Assembly: GCA_026545225.1 (NCBI GenBank)
Contig: CM048845.1
Span: forward strand, 88,643,533 to 88,707,532
Direction: 5' to 3'
DNA: 64,000 nucleotides
Origin: Cornus controversa
Taxonomy: Eukaryota; Streptophyta; Magnoliopsida; Cornales; Cornaceae
The notes below the pieces were generated by a model that did no database searches, was not told the DNA's origin, and saw nothing but the letters and a program-made list of their open reading frames with translations. The position numbers and the translations under genes were made by a program. This document shows, piece by piece, positions 33,201 through 46,300 of the stretch (positions within the stretch are counted from its first letter, which is position 1; each line of letters begins with the position of its first letter).

Positions 33201-36200
33201 AAGAAGAACTGTTAGATTCAGGGGAAAAGGTGGGGCACAGATATGATATTACTAGGTGGCAAGGGGTTGACGGGTGATAAAATTTCCAGTCTTGATACTG
33301 CAATTCAGATGGCCTTTTCATGATGATTGCTGGAAGACAAAATGTTATTGAGCTTCTTTAGCTATGTCGCTGTCACCTATTGCTACAAATATGCAAAAGA
33401 AGCCTCCACATCACATTCTTTAGATGCGAACTGAAGAAGATCCTCACTAAGTTAGAATTTGAACTAAAGGATTTACCTGATCCATTTGCAAAAAGGAATG
33501 CATTGAACTATGCCTATGCCAACATGGCAGTTGTTCTACTGGAGTCAAAGTGAACATCATATTATGGAATCTAGATTATTCTATTTAAGGACTTGTGATG
33601 AAGTGGTACCATATAGTAAATAACAGTTGCTGGTGCAGTATGTAAAGGTTTGTTCAGTAGACAATATAAAAAATGTAGAATTATTTTTTACAAACAGTGG
33701 GTACCATGAATTGCCGGATCCATGTTTTCTTGGAATACTTGAAAGTTTGTCATAGTAAATTGAGATACGGCATGTAGAACAGCTTGATTTGGAGTAGGAG
33801 GCTTTTGTGAGGTCTGAATGTCAGAAATATTAATAATTCACAACCAAATAGTTTGATTAAGAGTCAGGACACACAACCTATGATGTAATGATTTTTCTCC
33901 TCTTCTAGAATTTTGAGGCAAAAAACAAATCATACACATGCAGGATAACCTCCTTCCTTATTTATGTCATATTTTACATTAGATCAGTTAGTTCCCTCTC
34001 TCTCTTAGTCAGTGTTATCTTAGGAGGGTACTTGGATGCTACATGTTGCCATATCCCACAGCAGCAACATGTTTTCAGATATACTGAACAATATATGTCA
34101 ACATTAACCATTATCCCATAAAATTTCAGCTCCTGACCTTTGATTAATAGGTCATCCAAGTTGTTTTATTGATATTAAAATGCAAGTGTGTTTATGTGTA
34201 GGGATTTGAGACTCACGAGAAATTTGTATTAATTGTGATTTTCAGGGGTTTGAGCTCTAATCACAAAATTACACTATAAATCTCTGATAGACCATAAGCG
34301 GAAGGAATAAATTTGGAGGATGAAATAGTATAGGGATTTTCATATGAAGAGAGTGAAATCAGGCTATGCATGTATCTGCATCAAAACTACTTGACCCCCA
34401 AAAAAAAGGGACAAAAAAATGTATTTGCCTCAAAAATTTGCATGCTTAAACTGTGTATCTGCTTAGGAAAATTAACAAATTTAGATGCTGAAGTAAAGTT
34501 CAGATGTAAATGTTGATGTGTCAAATTTATGCATATATTGGTAAAAGCCTAGGCATATTATAATATAAAATATACAACAAGATAGGATATTTCAGATTCT
34601 TGTATGACACTGCTGATTACACGCTGTGTGCATGTCTCTGGTAAAATATGTGGATAAGACAATAAAGTTCATTAATTTTCTTCTCCTTCCTTTTCAACTC
34701 ACAGTGTAAATTAATACCGATCCATAGTTATGTTTTATTTTCATATTTGGACATTATATTTATGAATTTTTTCTTTTCCATACTTCTTTGTTTTCAGTAA
34801 AATCGTGTTCTAACTGGTTTATGAGCATGACCTTGTGCCCAAGCAATTAATATTTTGTTAGTTTGCATCTCAAATTTTTGCAACTGTATTGTTCTTTCTT
34901 TATTATCTATACTAATGTTCTGTTCTTGTCTGCTTTTTGAAGATTCCGGAATGAACTACCAGATCCAACAGCACAACCAAAGCTTTTGTCTTTAAGGAGA
35001 GAGAAAGATAGGTATGCAGTTTATTATAAGAATCATTTGCTAAACTCTAGATGCTCAACTTTGAAACCTTATGCATACACGTGTGCAATCGTCTGCCCAC
35101 TTACTTGAACGCACAGGACATGCATACATGCATCTGTCCTTCTATTACAAGAGGTGTGAATGAATGAGTTAATGTTCTCACTGGTACATGTATACTTGGC
35201 AGTTAGAAATAGAATCATTATATTAATATTCATCTCCTTTCGTTGGGTAACTCTTTTCACAGTGTTTTTAGCTGCAAGCAACTTTTATTTCAGTAAATAG
35301 GAATTTATATAATGACTTAGATTAGAAAATTATAATAAATCAAGCTATAAGATTCTATTGATATTGAGAGGAGTTTCATGCACTAGACATCTAATTATTG
35401 AATGTAAGGGGGAAAAAGGTCTTTTTTTTGGGGGGGGGTGGGGGTCGCAGCGTACTTGATAAAAAAAAAAAAAATAACATGACAAATATAGATTGTTCAA
35501 ATCAAAAGGCAAACAAGAAAAAAAAAATCATTGTAATATAATATGCTAACCAAGGAGTAATATAAGAAAGATAAAATCAAGAGTTAATTTTTAGCAATTA
35601 TTATTATTATTATTTTTGTTTTTGGGGGGGGGGGGGGGTGCATTATGCAAAATTTGTCATATATATGTGTGCAAGAAAAGAAAAAAAATATATATATATA
35701 TATATGTATTGGGCGGGGTGGGGCCAAGGGGGCACGTGCCCCCCCGAGCCTACATTGTCTCCGCCGTCTCTAATGCAAGTTGTTTCAAGCAGTTTTGGAT
35801 ATCTTAGAGAATTGTGACGACGCATTGCAGACTAGTGTTAGTTATGGGTAGTCGGTCAAAAGACACTTGACCATATTATTAATTATCTTTAAGCCTTGTT
35901 CATTTCTTGAATATCTATGTATACGATTTATTTCCTTAAATATCACTTGGTGAAACTTAAAGTCCTCTTTATTGCAAGAAGAACGGACCTCCCATGTCTT
36001 CTCACTATTGCTTGACCAATTTTTGATAATGATTTTGGTCAACCTAAGGTAATTTTGATTGGTCACCACATTGAATCAACAACCCAACAAAGCCATGGCA
36101 TATTTCCATGCATGGCGTGATATTGGATTTGAGAGCTATAATTGGCTCTTGAGAGAGAAGAATTTGGTTTGAATATGTAAGACCACCTCTAAATAGTGGC

Positions 36201-39200
36201 TGATTGATAGGCGCTTAATCAATTAACAGTTGGTGTGTTGACCAATATATTAGATAGCTTTTAAAATTAGTGGATGATGAATAGATGCTTTTTTAACTAG
36301 TGATCAGTGTGTTGGCCAAATTCAGTTAGGTAATTTTGGGTATGAAAATGTTTTGGCTAGCTCTTTTAATGAATTAGTGGTTGATGTGTGGAATCTTTAA
36401 TATTAGTGGATGATGCATGGATTCAATTTTAATTAGTGGATGAGGAACAGACCAAATTTCGGTCACTTCTAAAATTAGCAATTGGCAAATAGATTGAGTT
36501 TTGGTCACTTCAAAAGTTTGGAGATTTAACCATTGGGGACAACCTTGTATCAAGCGTACCAGAGGTGGTAGAAGAGGTCGGCTGAAGAGTGAGGTGACAG
36601 CCCTCTCATGGGAAAGTCTAAAACTTGCAGGACAATTCTTGTGATCTCTTCTTTGATATTTCGTCCTCCTCAGTATCTTCATTTTCAATAATCTAATTAA
36701 TGTCCTGATCTTGCTTGCCTAACAATCCCATCAACCTTATTCAATCTGGCTTGTGAGAAGTTACTACATCTTCATTATTCAAATTAGGAGTTGCAATAGT
36801 TATTTCTTCACTGACTTTCTCAGCTTCTTTTCCATCATCATTCTCGTCTCCCTTAATCCCGTCATCATCCTTATCCTCTTGAAGGGGAGGAATCTAGATT
36901 TGAGTTCCTTGTCTTTGCAAGGAATCTCATCTTTGGGAAAATAAGAGAGAAAATCAAAGATATTAGTGCACACACTAGGGATGAGCTTCCTTTATCCAAA
37001 GCATTTACCTCACTCCAATTTCTTTGAAGGAACTGACTTCCTTTAGAAGGAGTAGTTGATTCATAGCCTACTCCCATAGCGGTGGGGACGTGGTCCTTTC
37101 ATTCTTCTCCTTTGAGAGTCTGTGCAATGTTTACACCCAAAATATGTGAAGTAAAAATCAACTGAGGTGACTGACTGATTTTGAAACGGCTTTTGGTTGC
37201 ATGCAACATATGTTCAATAAAGTAGTTCAAGCAGTTTTGAGTTGTTATCTTGGAGGTTAGAACCCATATGATACATTTCTGACGAGTTGTGGTTTTGGGT
37301 TATTACTTAAAAGACACTTGGCAACTTCAAAAGAGATGCAAAAGTCACTTGGCATAAGCCTGAAGGAAATGGATTTTTCAACACTTGGGAAATTATTCCC
37401 AGCACCCACAAAACTCCAAAGAAGCAATGGAAGAAGGGACTCTGGAACCAATAAAAAACCAGCTTTGTTGTTCCTTTATCTATTTGGCCACAATGGCCAT
37501 TTTAGTTTTAGTTGCCTTTACTTTTCTGCACCTTAGTTTCATGTACGGCATGCCTTTAAATTCCTGCACCCTTTACTTATATGTGCTCTTAGGTGTAGTT
37601 GTTATCTTCAATTTTAAGAACAAAAGATTATGTTCTACATGTATCTTCATTCAAGCAACATAACATTTATTCATTTCATGCAATATTTATTTATATGGTT
37701 CATTTCTTACATATCATTCAGAGAAATTCAAGGTCCTTTTCAGTCTTCATTTAGGCATAAAGAAACCAGTAGAAGGGGCCTTCCTTGCCTTCTGATTTTC
37801 CTGACCGAATTTGGTTAATCCAAGGGAATTTGGTCTCACATTGAGTTTAGATGGGCTCTGGAGCGCTAGTGTGCACAATTTTTTTTGTGCTTCAAGGGTG
37901 ATCTGGGTAGGCCACCAATTTCATTTCATGTGTTCAATGAAGCATAATGGATGTGTAAATGGGATTGACCCACATTTGGAATGACTACCCCTACCTATAC
38001 CAACACTGCTGCCATTATTTCCACCACACTACTTTAATATTAACTGATACCAGAACAATTGAGCAACCCTAACAACTCGAGAGCCACCATTCTACCACCA
38101 GCACCTTTTGCACATTTGCACATCCACGTCTTCCTTCATCACATCAACTTGCCACCACAATTACACTTGCATGACCTTCACTTTTTTTTACATTTTCAAC
38201 CAACTCCTGCCATTACAGGGCTCATCAGGCGGGGAAGCTAAGATTTTTAGTTTCTTCAAAGTTACTAAGGTCCTTTTGGGCAAAGAAGCAGTTTTGTTTT
38301 CCATAGTAGCTATTCTGGTTTGAGCTTGATGGTTTTGTGAAGGAAGCTGCAAAGTTCCCTAGCTTAGAATTAATGTTCCTTATATGTGGTAGTAAGTAAT
38401 GGCTATCATCAAAGGTAGCCATAAGATATTGTTCGAGTGTTGCAGTTGTTTGTCCCTACATCAAATCGCACACTTGCCAAATGACTTAATAGGCCCTAGT
38501 TTGATTCTTTGCTTTACATTCGCATATAAGATCAACTTATTGAATATGGTACCAGATAATCTACTTGAGTATGCAGTAGTTTGGAACTACAATTTCTGTC
38601 ACAAAAGCTACTGAAATATAATGCTTTTTGTTTGTTGTTTTGATATTTTCAACTTTCAGGTTTTGTTCCATTTTTCAGATTTTGCCTCAACGCTATTGAT
38701 TCTTTTCTGCAGATTCACAAAATATTCAATTACATCATTGGAGAAAATGCACAAGCCTCAACTATATGTTGAGCCTGATCTTGGGATACCGCTTGACCTA
38801 CTTGATCTCAGTGTATACAAGTATTACTTCTTGATAACCTGCTTTTAGTTACCATGGCAGTTTTCTATTTAACTTTTTTTTTCTTTATATATATATATAT
38901 GTCTCTGTCTGTATGTGTGTGGTTTTGGGTAATATCTTTTTTCAGCAACACAACTCTGATTATCATTTCTGCCACCTACTAGTCCACCCAAGGGCAAAAG
39001 GCTGCCCCTTGATCCAGAAGATGAGGAATTGTTGCAAGATGATAATCCAGTAACCCCTATAAAAAGAGATGGCATAAAAAGAAAAGAGCGTCCTACTGAT
39101 AAAGGTGTTTCTTGGCTAGTTAAAACACAGTATATCTCTTCTCTTAGCACTGAAGCAACAAAGCAGGTAATCGAGAACTATGAGAAGCTTGTCCTTTTGA

Positions 39201-42200
39201 AAAATTATTTTGGAAGTATTGTTATTAATTACAATGCCGTTTGCAGTCACTGACTGAAAAACAAGCTAAGGAACTGCGGGAAACAAAAGGTGGCCGCAAC
39301 ATTTTGGAGAACTTTAATAGTAGGTCTGTTGTACTCCACCCTGTTTATGTGAAGAGAATGTAAGACAAGATACAAACATGCATCGCATATATCCTTTTAT
39401 TAAGTAAATGTGTTCTTTATTCTAATTCTTCAGGGAAAGGAAAATCCAGCAAATTGAAGCTTCATTTGAGGCATGCAAGTTGCGACCTGTTCATGCAACC
39501 AACAGTAATCTACAGCCTGTTGAGATTCTTCCATTACTACCTGATTTTGACCGGTATAGACCTATTGTTGAATATTTGTTTGTGTTTGTTCATAAGTCAT
39601 CGTGTAACAATTATCATCAGCCAGATGGATAATGGAACTCTAAAAGAGCCTCAAACGCAACTACTAGTTATAGACCTATTGATGGATATGCTGTTGTCAT
39701 GCCAGGTATGATGACCAGTTTGTCATTGCAGCATTTGATAATGCTCCTACTGCTGATTCAGAAACCTACAGCAAGTTGGACAAATCTGTTCGCGATGCCC
39801 ATGAATCGCAGGTAAAAATATGTATGGGGTGTTGCGTAGATATGGAAGAATAGTCCAAGAGTGTGTGTTCATGTGTGTGGTCGCAGATGAGGGTATAAAA
39901 CCCGACTGATCCACCATATGTTACTTTACCTTGTTGCAAGTAGAAGATTAACAGGCTCTCTCGTACAATTGGAAAGGATGTTTTAGTGGTCTAGAAGTTT
40001 GAAAAAGGGGAGAGAGAAAATGAAGCAGTGCAGAGAGCATATTTTGCCACTATCTTTAGAACTTATAGGATAGGGTCACTGCATTTTCACAAATACTTTT
40101 CTGCTTTTTGTCGGATTTATTTCCACAGACAAGTTTAATTTGTTTGTTTAGTATTTAAGAGTAGACCCTCACAGTGGTGTGATAAACACCTTGCCACTGT
40201 TCTTGTAGTGTCAGAAATTAGGTATCAGTGATAGTCTAATTGCTTTTTAAATATGCAGAGTTTTTGATATAACATGCAGTAGCAATAACACAATCACAAT
40301 CATATGCAGCATTCTTTGACATTATGATTTTCCAATAAATATGAATCCTTAGTGGAAAAAGTGAGGAAAAGGTAAGAATGAAGAACTTAAATGAAAGTGC
40401 ATTTATTTTGGATGTTTGAAATTAGTCACAACTCTTGTTCAGTTCTTTGAATTCTATTTTTGGAGCTTGCTTTTTCTGATACCTTACTCTTGTATTAGTT
40501 CTGAAACCTGCTCTGGTCCTGTGCAACATAGAAGTGGGTTATTGTTTGTTTCCGAGCATATAAACAATGAATGTTTCCTGGACTAATCGATTGCATTGCC
40601 CAGTTTACTGTTTGTTGAATAACTGTAATCTAGTCATTGTTCACTTATTAGAATTTAAGGAATGAGTGTTCCTTGATTTAGTAATGATTTTTCATCCTTG
40701 TAGTTACCACTTTTTAATGCATTGAGTGGTTTCTAATCAGAAAACTTTTTACTCTCCTGATCATTTAACCCTCTCTCTTATTAATCCGCATGAGTGCCCC
40801 AGTGGTAAGGGGTTAACTTAGGGCGAACTGTAAATCGAATGTCCTAGATTCGACTCTCACAGGGTGCAAAAATGTCTGTGATGTAACCTATGTGGTTTGC
40901 GAGTGACTGCACATATTCAGGGTTTACCTTACAATCTTTGGAATTATTTTATGTGTCAAAACAAATTATCATGCACGTTAAATAGTATCAATCAATATTT
41001 AGTTTTTCATATTTATTATTTTGGTAAAATATATATATTGATATTGTTCAATGTTGCCCCCACTAAAGTAAATTTCTCGCTCCGCCACTGTACACGAGGT
41101 CTTCTATTTCATTCATAAATTTGTTCTAAGATCTAGCTTTTCTGTCACTGATAATTTTTTTTTTTAAATTTCTCTTATATAGAAAGTTTTCAATCTTAAT
41201 AGTTGTGCATTTTCAAGAATCCAATACATATTTTATGACGGATATATTTGTACAGCCTGACAATAAGTATCATACTTCAGAAAATTGGAATTGTATAATT
41301 CATGTGGTATACAATTTTTTGTTGAACTTATCCTTGATGCTCCAACACAGGCCATTATGAAAAGTTTTGTGGCGACAGGCTCAGACTCCGCTAAGCCAGA
41401 GAAATTTTTGGCATACATGGCTCCTTCACCTGATGAGGTAGAGTTAACATAAAATCAAAATGCAAAAATATATTCTGAAGCTGTTTTATCACTCTTGTTT
41501 TCATTGAAATGACTCTAATCGTACAACTCTGTCAATAACTTATTTACTTACATTATGATGGTGGCAGCTATCAAAAGACATTTATGATGAACGTGAAGAT
41601 ATCTCATATTCATGGATCCGAGAGTACCATTGGGATGTATGTACCGAAGCTTCTTTTTGGAACATTTAACTTGAAAGAGTTTTATTACAACTGTTACTGT
41701 AAAATTTGCCTTTCAATGCATCAACAGGTGCGGGGTGATGATGCAGATGATCCCACAACCTACCTTGTGGCATTTGGTGAATCAGAGGCACGCTATGCGG
41801 TATGTTCTTTGAACAAGTTTCTGTAATTTTTTTTATCATGCATGCATGTATGCATTTTGTGTAGTTCAATCAGTGGCCTTCTACTAACTCCGATGATGAT
41901 GCAGCCCCTTCCAACAAAGCTCATTTTAAGGAAAAAGAGGGCTACAGAAGGAAAATCCAGTGAGGAAATTGAACATTTTCCGGTACCTTCAAGTGTGACA
42001 GTAAGACGGAGATCAACTGTTGCTGCAGTAGAATTGAAAGAATCAGGGGTATGACATCGAAGCATTGTTAGAAATTTTAATTTTCTGGTACATTGGATCT
42101 TGATACCACACTGCTTTTAGGGTCCCGTTCTGTTTTATTCCATATATGATCCAGTATAGCCCTTGTACACTTCTAAACTTCTGAATCTATGGTGTTTGCA

Positions 42201-42345
42201 GAGTTATTCAGGTTCAAAGGGGGGTATGTTGAGTTCAAAGAGAAGAGGGGTAGAGATTGAAGATGGCCTTGGGAGACAACAAAAGGTTGTGGAAGACCAA
42301 GACATGGATCAATCTAGTGGAGCCGAATATGAGTTGTCTGATTGA
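30281..42345 (+). CDS. ELF7: PAF1 complex subunit PAF1 homologue (ELF7/VIP2-like)
   Basis: Exons are 30281-31284, 34943-35011, 38713-38820, 38983-39166, 39247-39323, 39434-39553, 39706-39811, 41351-41437, 41568-41636, 41728-41799, 41905-42048 and 42202-42345, totalling 2184 nt and 727 aa. Exon 1 encodes a ~200-residue Pro/Gln-rich low-complexity N-terminus, then a charged coiled-coil segment (EEERRLRKKRELEKQRQEEK). The remainder is the conserved PAF1 core, with ENRLKKPTTFLCKLK, VEPDLGIPLDLLDLSVY, ERPTDKGVSWLVKTQYISS, RDAHES, EKFLAYMAPS, EIEHFPVPS and VTVRRRSTV, ending in an acidic tail. Family knowledge: the PAF1 complex travels with RNA polymerase II and promotes H2B ubiquitination and H3K4 methylation; plant mutants flower early through loss of FLC. 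Intron 5 uses donor gtctgt; the nearby gtaggt would break the frame. It is longer than the Arabidopsis protein as I remember it, mainly in the N-terminus. Introns 1 and 2 are each ~3.7 kb and carry transposon remnants. Confidence 0.95.
31875..32883 (+). mobile_element. 5'-truncated LINE (non-LTR retrotransposon) in ELF7 intron 1
   Basis: The + strand encodes, across two frames with stops, the C-terminal end of a plant LINE reverse-transcriptase ORF. This is the zf-RVT region, with LTIDNLRRR, then WCYMCKRDEESVDHLLHCP (a CX2C...HX4C-like zinc site) and a downstream WVMP block. A LINE-like 3' UTR (gtaattgggatgtacttccc) and a terminal A8 at 32876-32883 follow. The left end is about 31880. Reverse transcriptase and endonuclease are absent, so this is a dead 5'-truncated copy. 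A 183-aa open frame on the opposite strand (31875-32426) is its antisense shadow. Confidence 0.8.
33000..33050. mobile_element. Fragment of a cggagggagta-type MITE end
   Basis: The sequence aaatttggacggagggagta resembles the classic Stowaway/Mariner terminus (tactccctccgtcc) of plant MITEs. The matching left terminus is not seen, so this is a single end or a fragment beside the LINE. Confidence 0.4.
35728..35743. repeat. Perfect 16-bp GC palindrome in a transposon-like patch
   Basis: gggggcacgtgccccc is a perfect palindrome within a GC-rich patch that continues to gtctccgccgtc. Similar words (ggggggcac, tgcccc, cggagcca, ctccgccactg) occur near 15175 and 41050. It is probably the remnant of one dispersed repeat family. 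Confidence 0.5.
36180..36520. repeat. Degenerate direct repeats around attagtggatgatg
   Basis: Several diverged copies of a unit containing attagtggatgatgaatag, then cagtgtgttgaccaa or cagtgtgttggccaa, then a tttggtcacttc-type word. The repeat period is irregular. Function is unknown; it sits in ELF7 intron 2. Confidence 0.5.
40790..40935 (+). mobile_element. tRNA-derived SINE-like head in ELF7 intron 7
   Basis: gagtgccccagtggtaaggg resembles a Pol III A box in tRNA context, and ctagattcgactctc, 50-60 bases on, resembles a B box. A non-tRNA body follows. This is the architecture of plant tRNA-derived SINEs. No clear tail or target-site duplication was found. Confidence 0.45.
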
Positions 42346-43356
42346 TTGCCATTAATGTAACTGTTGAATATATAGGATGATAAAAGTGAAGGATGGAAAT
42401 GTTAAATTTGTAGGAATCCTATTTTTTGTAGTTTGGAAATATAGGAATCCTATTTTGCAACCTTGATATATAGGAATTGTATTTTCTTACTAGTAAATTT
42501 TTTTTTTCTTTTTGGAAATCGGTTATTTTTCCCTGCAATTTTATCTTCTTGTCTGTATTTCTTATTCCACCAATAGATTACAATGTTTTCGTTTCAATAA
42601 AATTTGTTCTGAAAATTTTGGCAATGCATACCTTAGTTTTGTTTGCACCAGTGCACACAGTTGTTGAGCTGTTTTATGTCAATGGTACTAGGAGATCCCT
42701 TGTGACAAACCTTAAACCCATTCGGTAGCCTCACTTTGTGCTCGCAATTGGATGTATCAACCTTTCTACACTTGAAACTGATGGTTTAACAATTTTGCCT
42801 TTGATTTTGAGTAGTCGAAACAACTGAGAGCTGATTTTCGCTGGTGCATCCAGTGGATAATAGTCAATTTTTAGTTTTTACTATTGACGTGGCACAATGC
42901 TGTCGCACCAATGGAAATTAGTGACAGATGATCTTGGTCCGAAAATCACAGCCGCTATTTCAATTTTGGGGGGTTTACATTGATCAAGCAATTGCTGCCT
43001 TGTGATTGAAAACAATAAACATTAGATTTAACAAGATGGGGAGAGAAGGGAGATTGCTCAATGTAGTGTTTAAAGCTCAGGCTACAAAATGTTAAATTCG
43101 AGTTTGAGGGAGATGTTTTATAATGACCTTTAGAGCTAGTTTTTTTTATACATCCTGTTTTTCTTCATAGTCCACAGAATACATATTTTAGCTGGTGTCA
43201 ATGCAGTAATGGTAAAATTATATAACCACCGTACTTCCAAGCTTACACCAACTGCTACGATTCACAATCTTGAAGCATACAACAAATACTCTCTTCAGAT
43301 TTCAAAACTTTTACAATACAAAATTTTGATGGCACCAGCAATGATGTGTTATCATC
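42346..43356. other. Convergent 3' intergenic region between ELF7 and the unknown gene
   Basis: About 1 kb separates the two stop codons of the facing genes. It contains the ELF7 poly(A) candidate at 42596. The rest should include the 3' UTR of the - strand gene. No further gene is seen. Confidence 0.65.
42596..42601 (+). terminator. Candidate polyadenylation signal of ELF7
   Basis: A canonical AATAAA lies 251 bases after the ELF7 stop codon, in a T-rich context suited to plant 3' end formation. Confidence 0.5.
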
Positions 43357-46300
43357 TCAAACCCCCTCGGGTACTGGACTTGTCTCATCACAAGAAACCT
43401 CATCCAATCTGTCAAGAAACCCTTTCTGAGCAGTCTCTCGAAGAACAGAGACATTGAAACGAATCCCATTAGTAGATGCTTCATCAAACTTTGTCCACAA
43501 CTCCTTCTTTAAAGTGTTTTCACCAGGAAACTTCCGGGTTCGGGTAGTACTTTCAGTCTCTTTCCACAAGGGAGTACTTTCAATTAGTGCTGACATTCCA
43601 CCAACTTCTGTGGATAAGAAGAAGAAATGATGAATAATTTTAGTTCAAATAGAGTTTCAACATGTTAATTGAACCAAAAGAAACATAGTACCTTGATTAC
43701 AAGATTTCTTGGTTAAAATATGGCTGCCCTGCATATCATTCTCTATCATTAGACATGAGCTTGTTTGCTGATTGAGAACACAAGCAGTACTTGGCAACTG
43801 CCAATTCCTCGCAGCAGCATTGTTCAATGAGTTCTCATCACAAGGCTCCATTAAAACACAAGTTTTAAAAGGTGACATAAACCAGTCTGGAAATTCTTCT
43901 ACCACCTTCTTTCCATTTCCCAGTTCGTGAGCTTGTTTTATTCCAAAGAGCTCTGGATACTTAAATGCCAGGTGCTCGGGAACTTGACTGCCCGAGGATT
44001 CAGAACTTTGAGACCCACTAAAATTTTGAACTCCAACAGCAAATGGGGTTGATTTACAAACCCTATGGTTGTCTTTGTGAGAGATCTCAGAAATAGGTTC
44101 AAGCAGTACACAGGACTTAGGTGGTGACATTTTTAGGCATGGAGTCATAACAAGCATAGAGCAGTCCCTTCTAGAAAACTTGGGCGGAGAAACAAACCCG
44201 CGCTCTGGAGTGCTGCTTTCCAATTTGGTAACAGCAGAATCAGAAAGTTCACTTGCAGTTGGTTTTATAGCTACATCTTCAAGCAAATCATCATTTGTAT
44301 CTCCAGTAATAGCAAGAAGTGATGGTAACCCTCCATCAGCCTTGGATTGAATCTTTTCAAGTACTGATTTAGATGATTCCTGAAATTTGGATGAAAATGC
44401 TTTTCGTCTAGGCAAAGGTGTGAGCAGGAATAATTGTCTACCGCTCTCAGTAGTACAGTCAGCACGCCAGGACACAAGAGGAGAAGGAGAGACTAGTGAG
44501 TCCCACTTAGTTTGATCTGGGCTGTCAAGACCATCACTTATATCCTCCTCATTTACAGCAGGAACAATCTTACAAGCCAAAGATTGTTCCAACTGATTCT
44601 CGGACCCCATGGAAGGACTGGAAAGTGCTCTCTGAAGTCTAGGAACCCATGGCTGCATGTGTAAAACAATTTATTATATTTGATATGCAACAAAATGACA
44701 GAGTGAGACATACTAACAGAATCAACTACAGCATCAACCTTTAAAGAAGTTTGCGTTTCAGACAAGACTTTTGCCAGTGATTCAATTTCCTTCCTGCCCT
44801 TTTTGCTTGTTACTTTAATTTTGAGTGCTTGCACAACTAGTTCATCAATCTGCAACTCAATACATTAATTAATACATATTTTAGCCACATATTGGAGTAA
44901 AATGTCAACAACTTAGTTTGCCAAAAAAACGAAGACGGATGTGAAAGATTTTATGACCCCAGCGGAGAGAGAGCAAAAATTAATTCTTCTTAGCAACAAA
45001 GGCTACTAACTATACAAAATAATCATATATAAGTCCATTCCATTTCAAAAGAAAGCAACAAAACAGCATTTTTAGCATATGGATTCTTTGCTGCTGCACG
45101 CAAGTTTTGGCATTTCCGCACAGTGAAGAAATAACCAGTCTAATGTGTGAAAATTTTTCATGTATAAATGCAGCTTTCTGCTGTAGAACCCACAAATCAG
45201 ATATCAAGTTAAGAAAAATTCCAATTAATAACTCTCTTCAATGACATCCACAATTCTGCTGGTACATTAAATAGCATATCTAGAACTGGGAGAAACTAGA
45301 AAGAAAACTGGGTGCAATAATCTGACATTTAACCTACTAGTAATGAGTGCATTTGATTCTTTTCCTTTACAGATTTGCAGTAACATACACTGTTCCATGG
45401 TCATAACAGATGTTTTCAAGTTCTTACCTAGCCACAAAAGGAAAAAAAGAAAAAGGTTTTGAGAAGTCACTTGTAAATTTTATCCCCAGCTACATAACAA
45501 CTAACCAACCAGTTCAGCCAATTGTTACAACTTCATGTAGAATTCACGTTTCCTTAATTCCAGCATGTTGAACATTGTCACTGCACTGGTATCCTTAACA
45601 CATGACCTTATTGAACACCTATATGCTTCTATCTATTTCGAACAGGCTAGCTACCTACCGGTGTGTTTCACTTTTGGGCATAAAAGCATACAACACCCAT
45701 TCTTTGTAATTCAACGCATATCCTTGTTGTAGTTATGCCCTTGGGCTTTCTAAATATAAGGACATGCTCCAGAAAGCCACAAAAAGAAAAAAAAGAAAAA
45801 GAAAAGAAAAAATTTTAAACAACAATGCAAGAACTTCAGTAGATTAGCAATTAACCACCAACTACTCCATAAAGCTTAAGCTTTGGGTGTAACTTAATTT
45901 ATTTATGTATTGTAGTATTACCCAGGCTGGTCAACGAATAAATAGTGTCAATTCAATCTTTTGCAGTCATAATAAATAAATATATTCCTTTTGATTTTAA
46001 GCTACTAAGGGCAGGCCTCGGCGCAACAGTGTTGTTGCTCAAGAAGTCACTCGTTCAAAACAGAAAACATCTTCTCCATATTCGGAAGTAAAGCTGTGTA
46101 CATCTAACCCTCCTCAGACTATGCAGTTGTGGGAGCCTCACGCACTAGTTACTGATTTTACATACCGCATCTGGTGCATTGAATCTCTCTCTTTCTACTG
46201 TCTCGGCAAGAAAATCACTTTGAAAGTAAAAGAAACATATGGATCATTGAACAAAAAAGAAACTGTCATTTGCTATTCATTCAAAAACAGAGCACATAAT

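Larger units (their letters stand above)
35012..38712 (+). other. 3.7-kb second intron of ELF7
   Basis: Donor ag|gtatgc, acceptor ctgcag|attcac. It holds G-runs near 35429-35445 and 35623-35638, a 16-bp palindrome at 35728, degenerate direct repeats at 36180-36520, and otherwise non-coding sequence. Several open frames of 60-100 codons lie here, but none has a domain I recognise, and stops interrupt all longer frames. Confidence 0.75.

Noticed and set aside
40790..40870. A true tRNA gene
   Set aside because: A-box-like and B-box-like words are present, but the acceptor and anticodon stems do not form, so a SINE-like head is the better reading.
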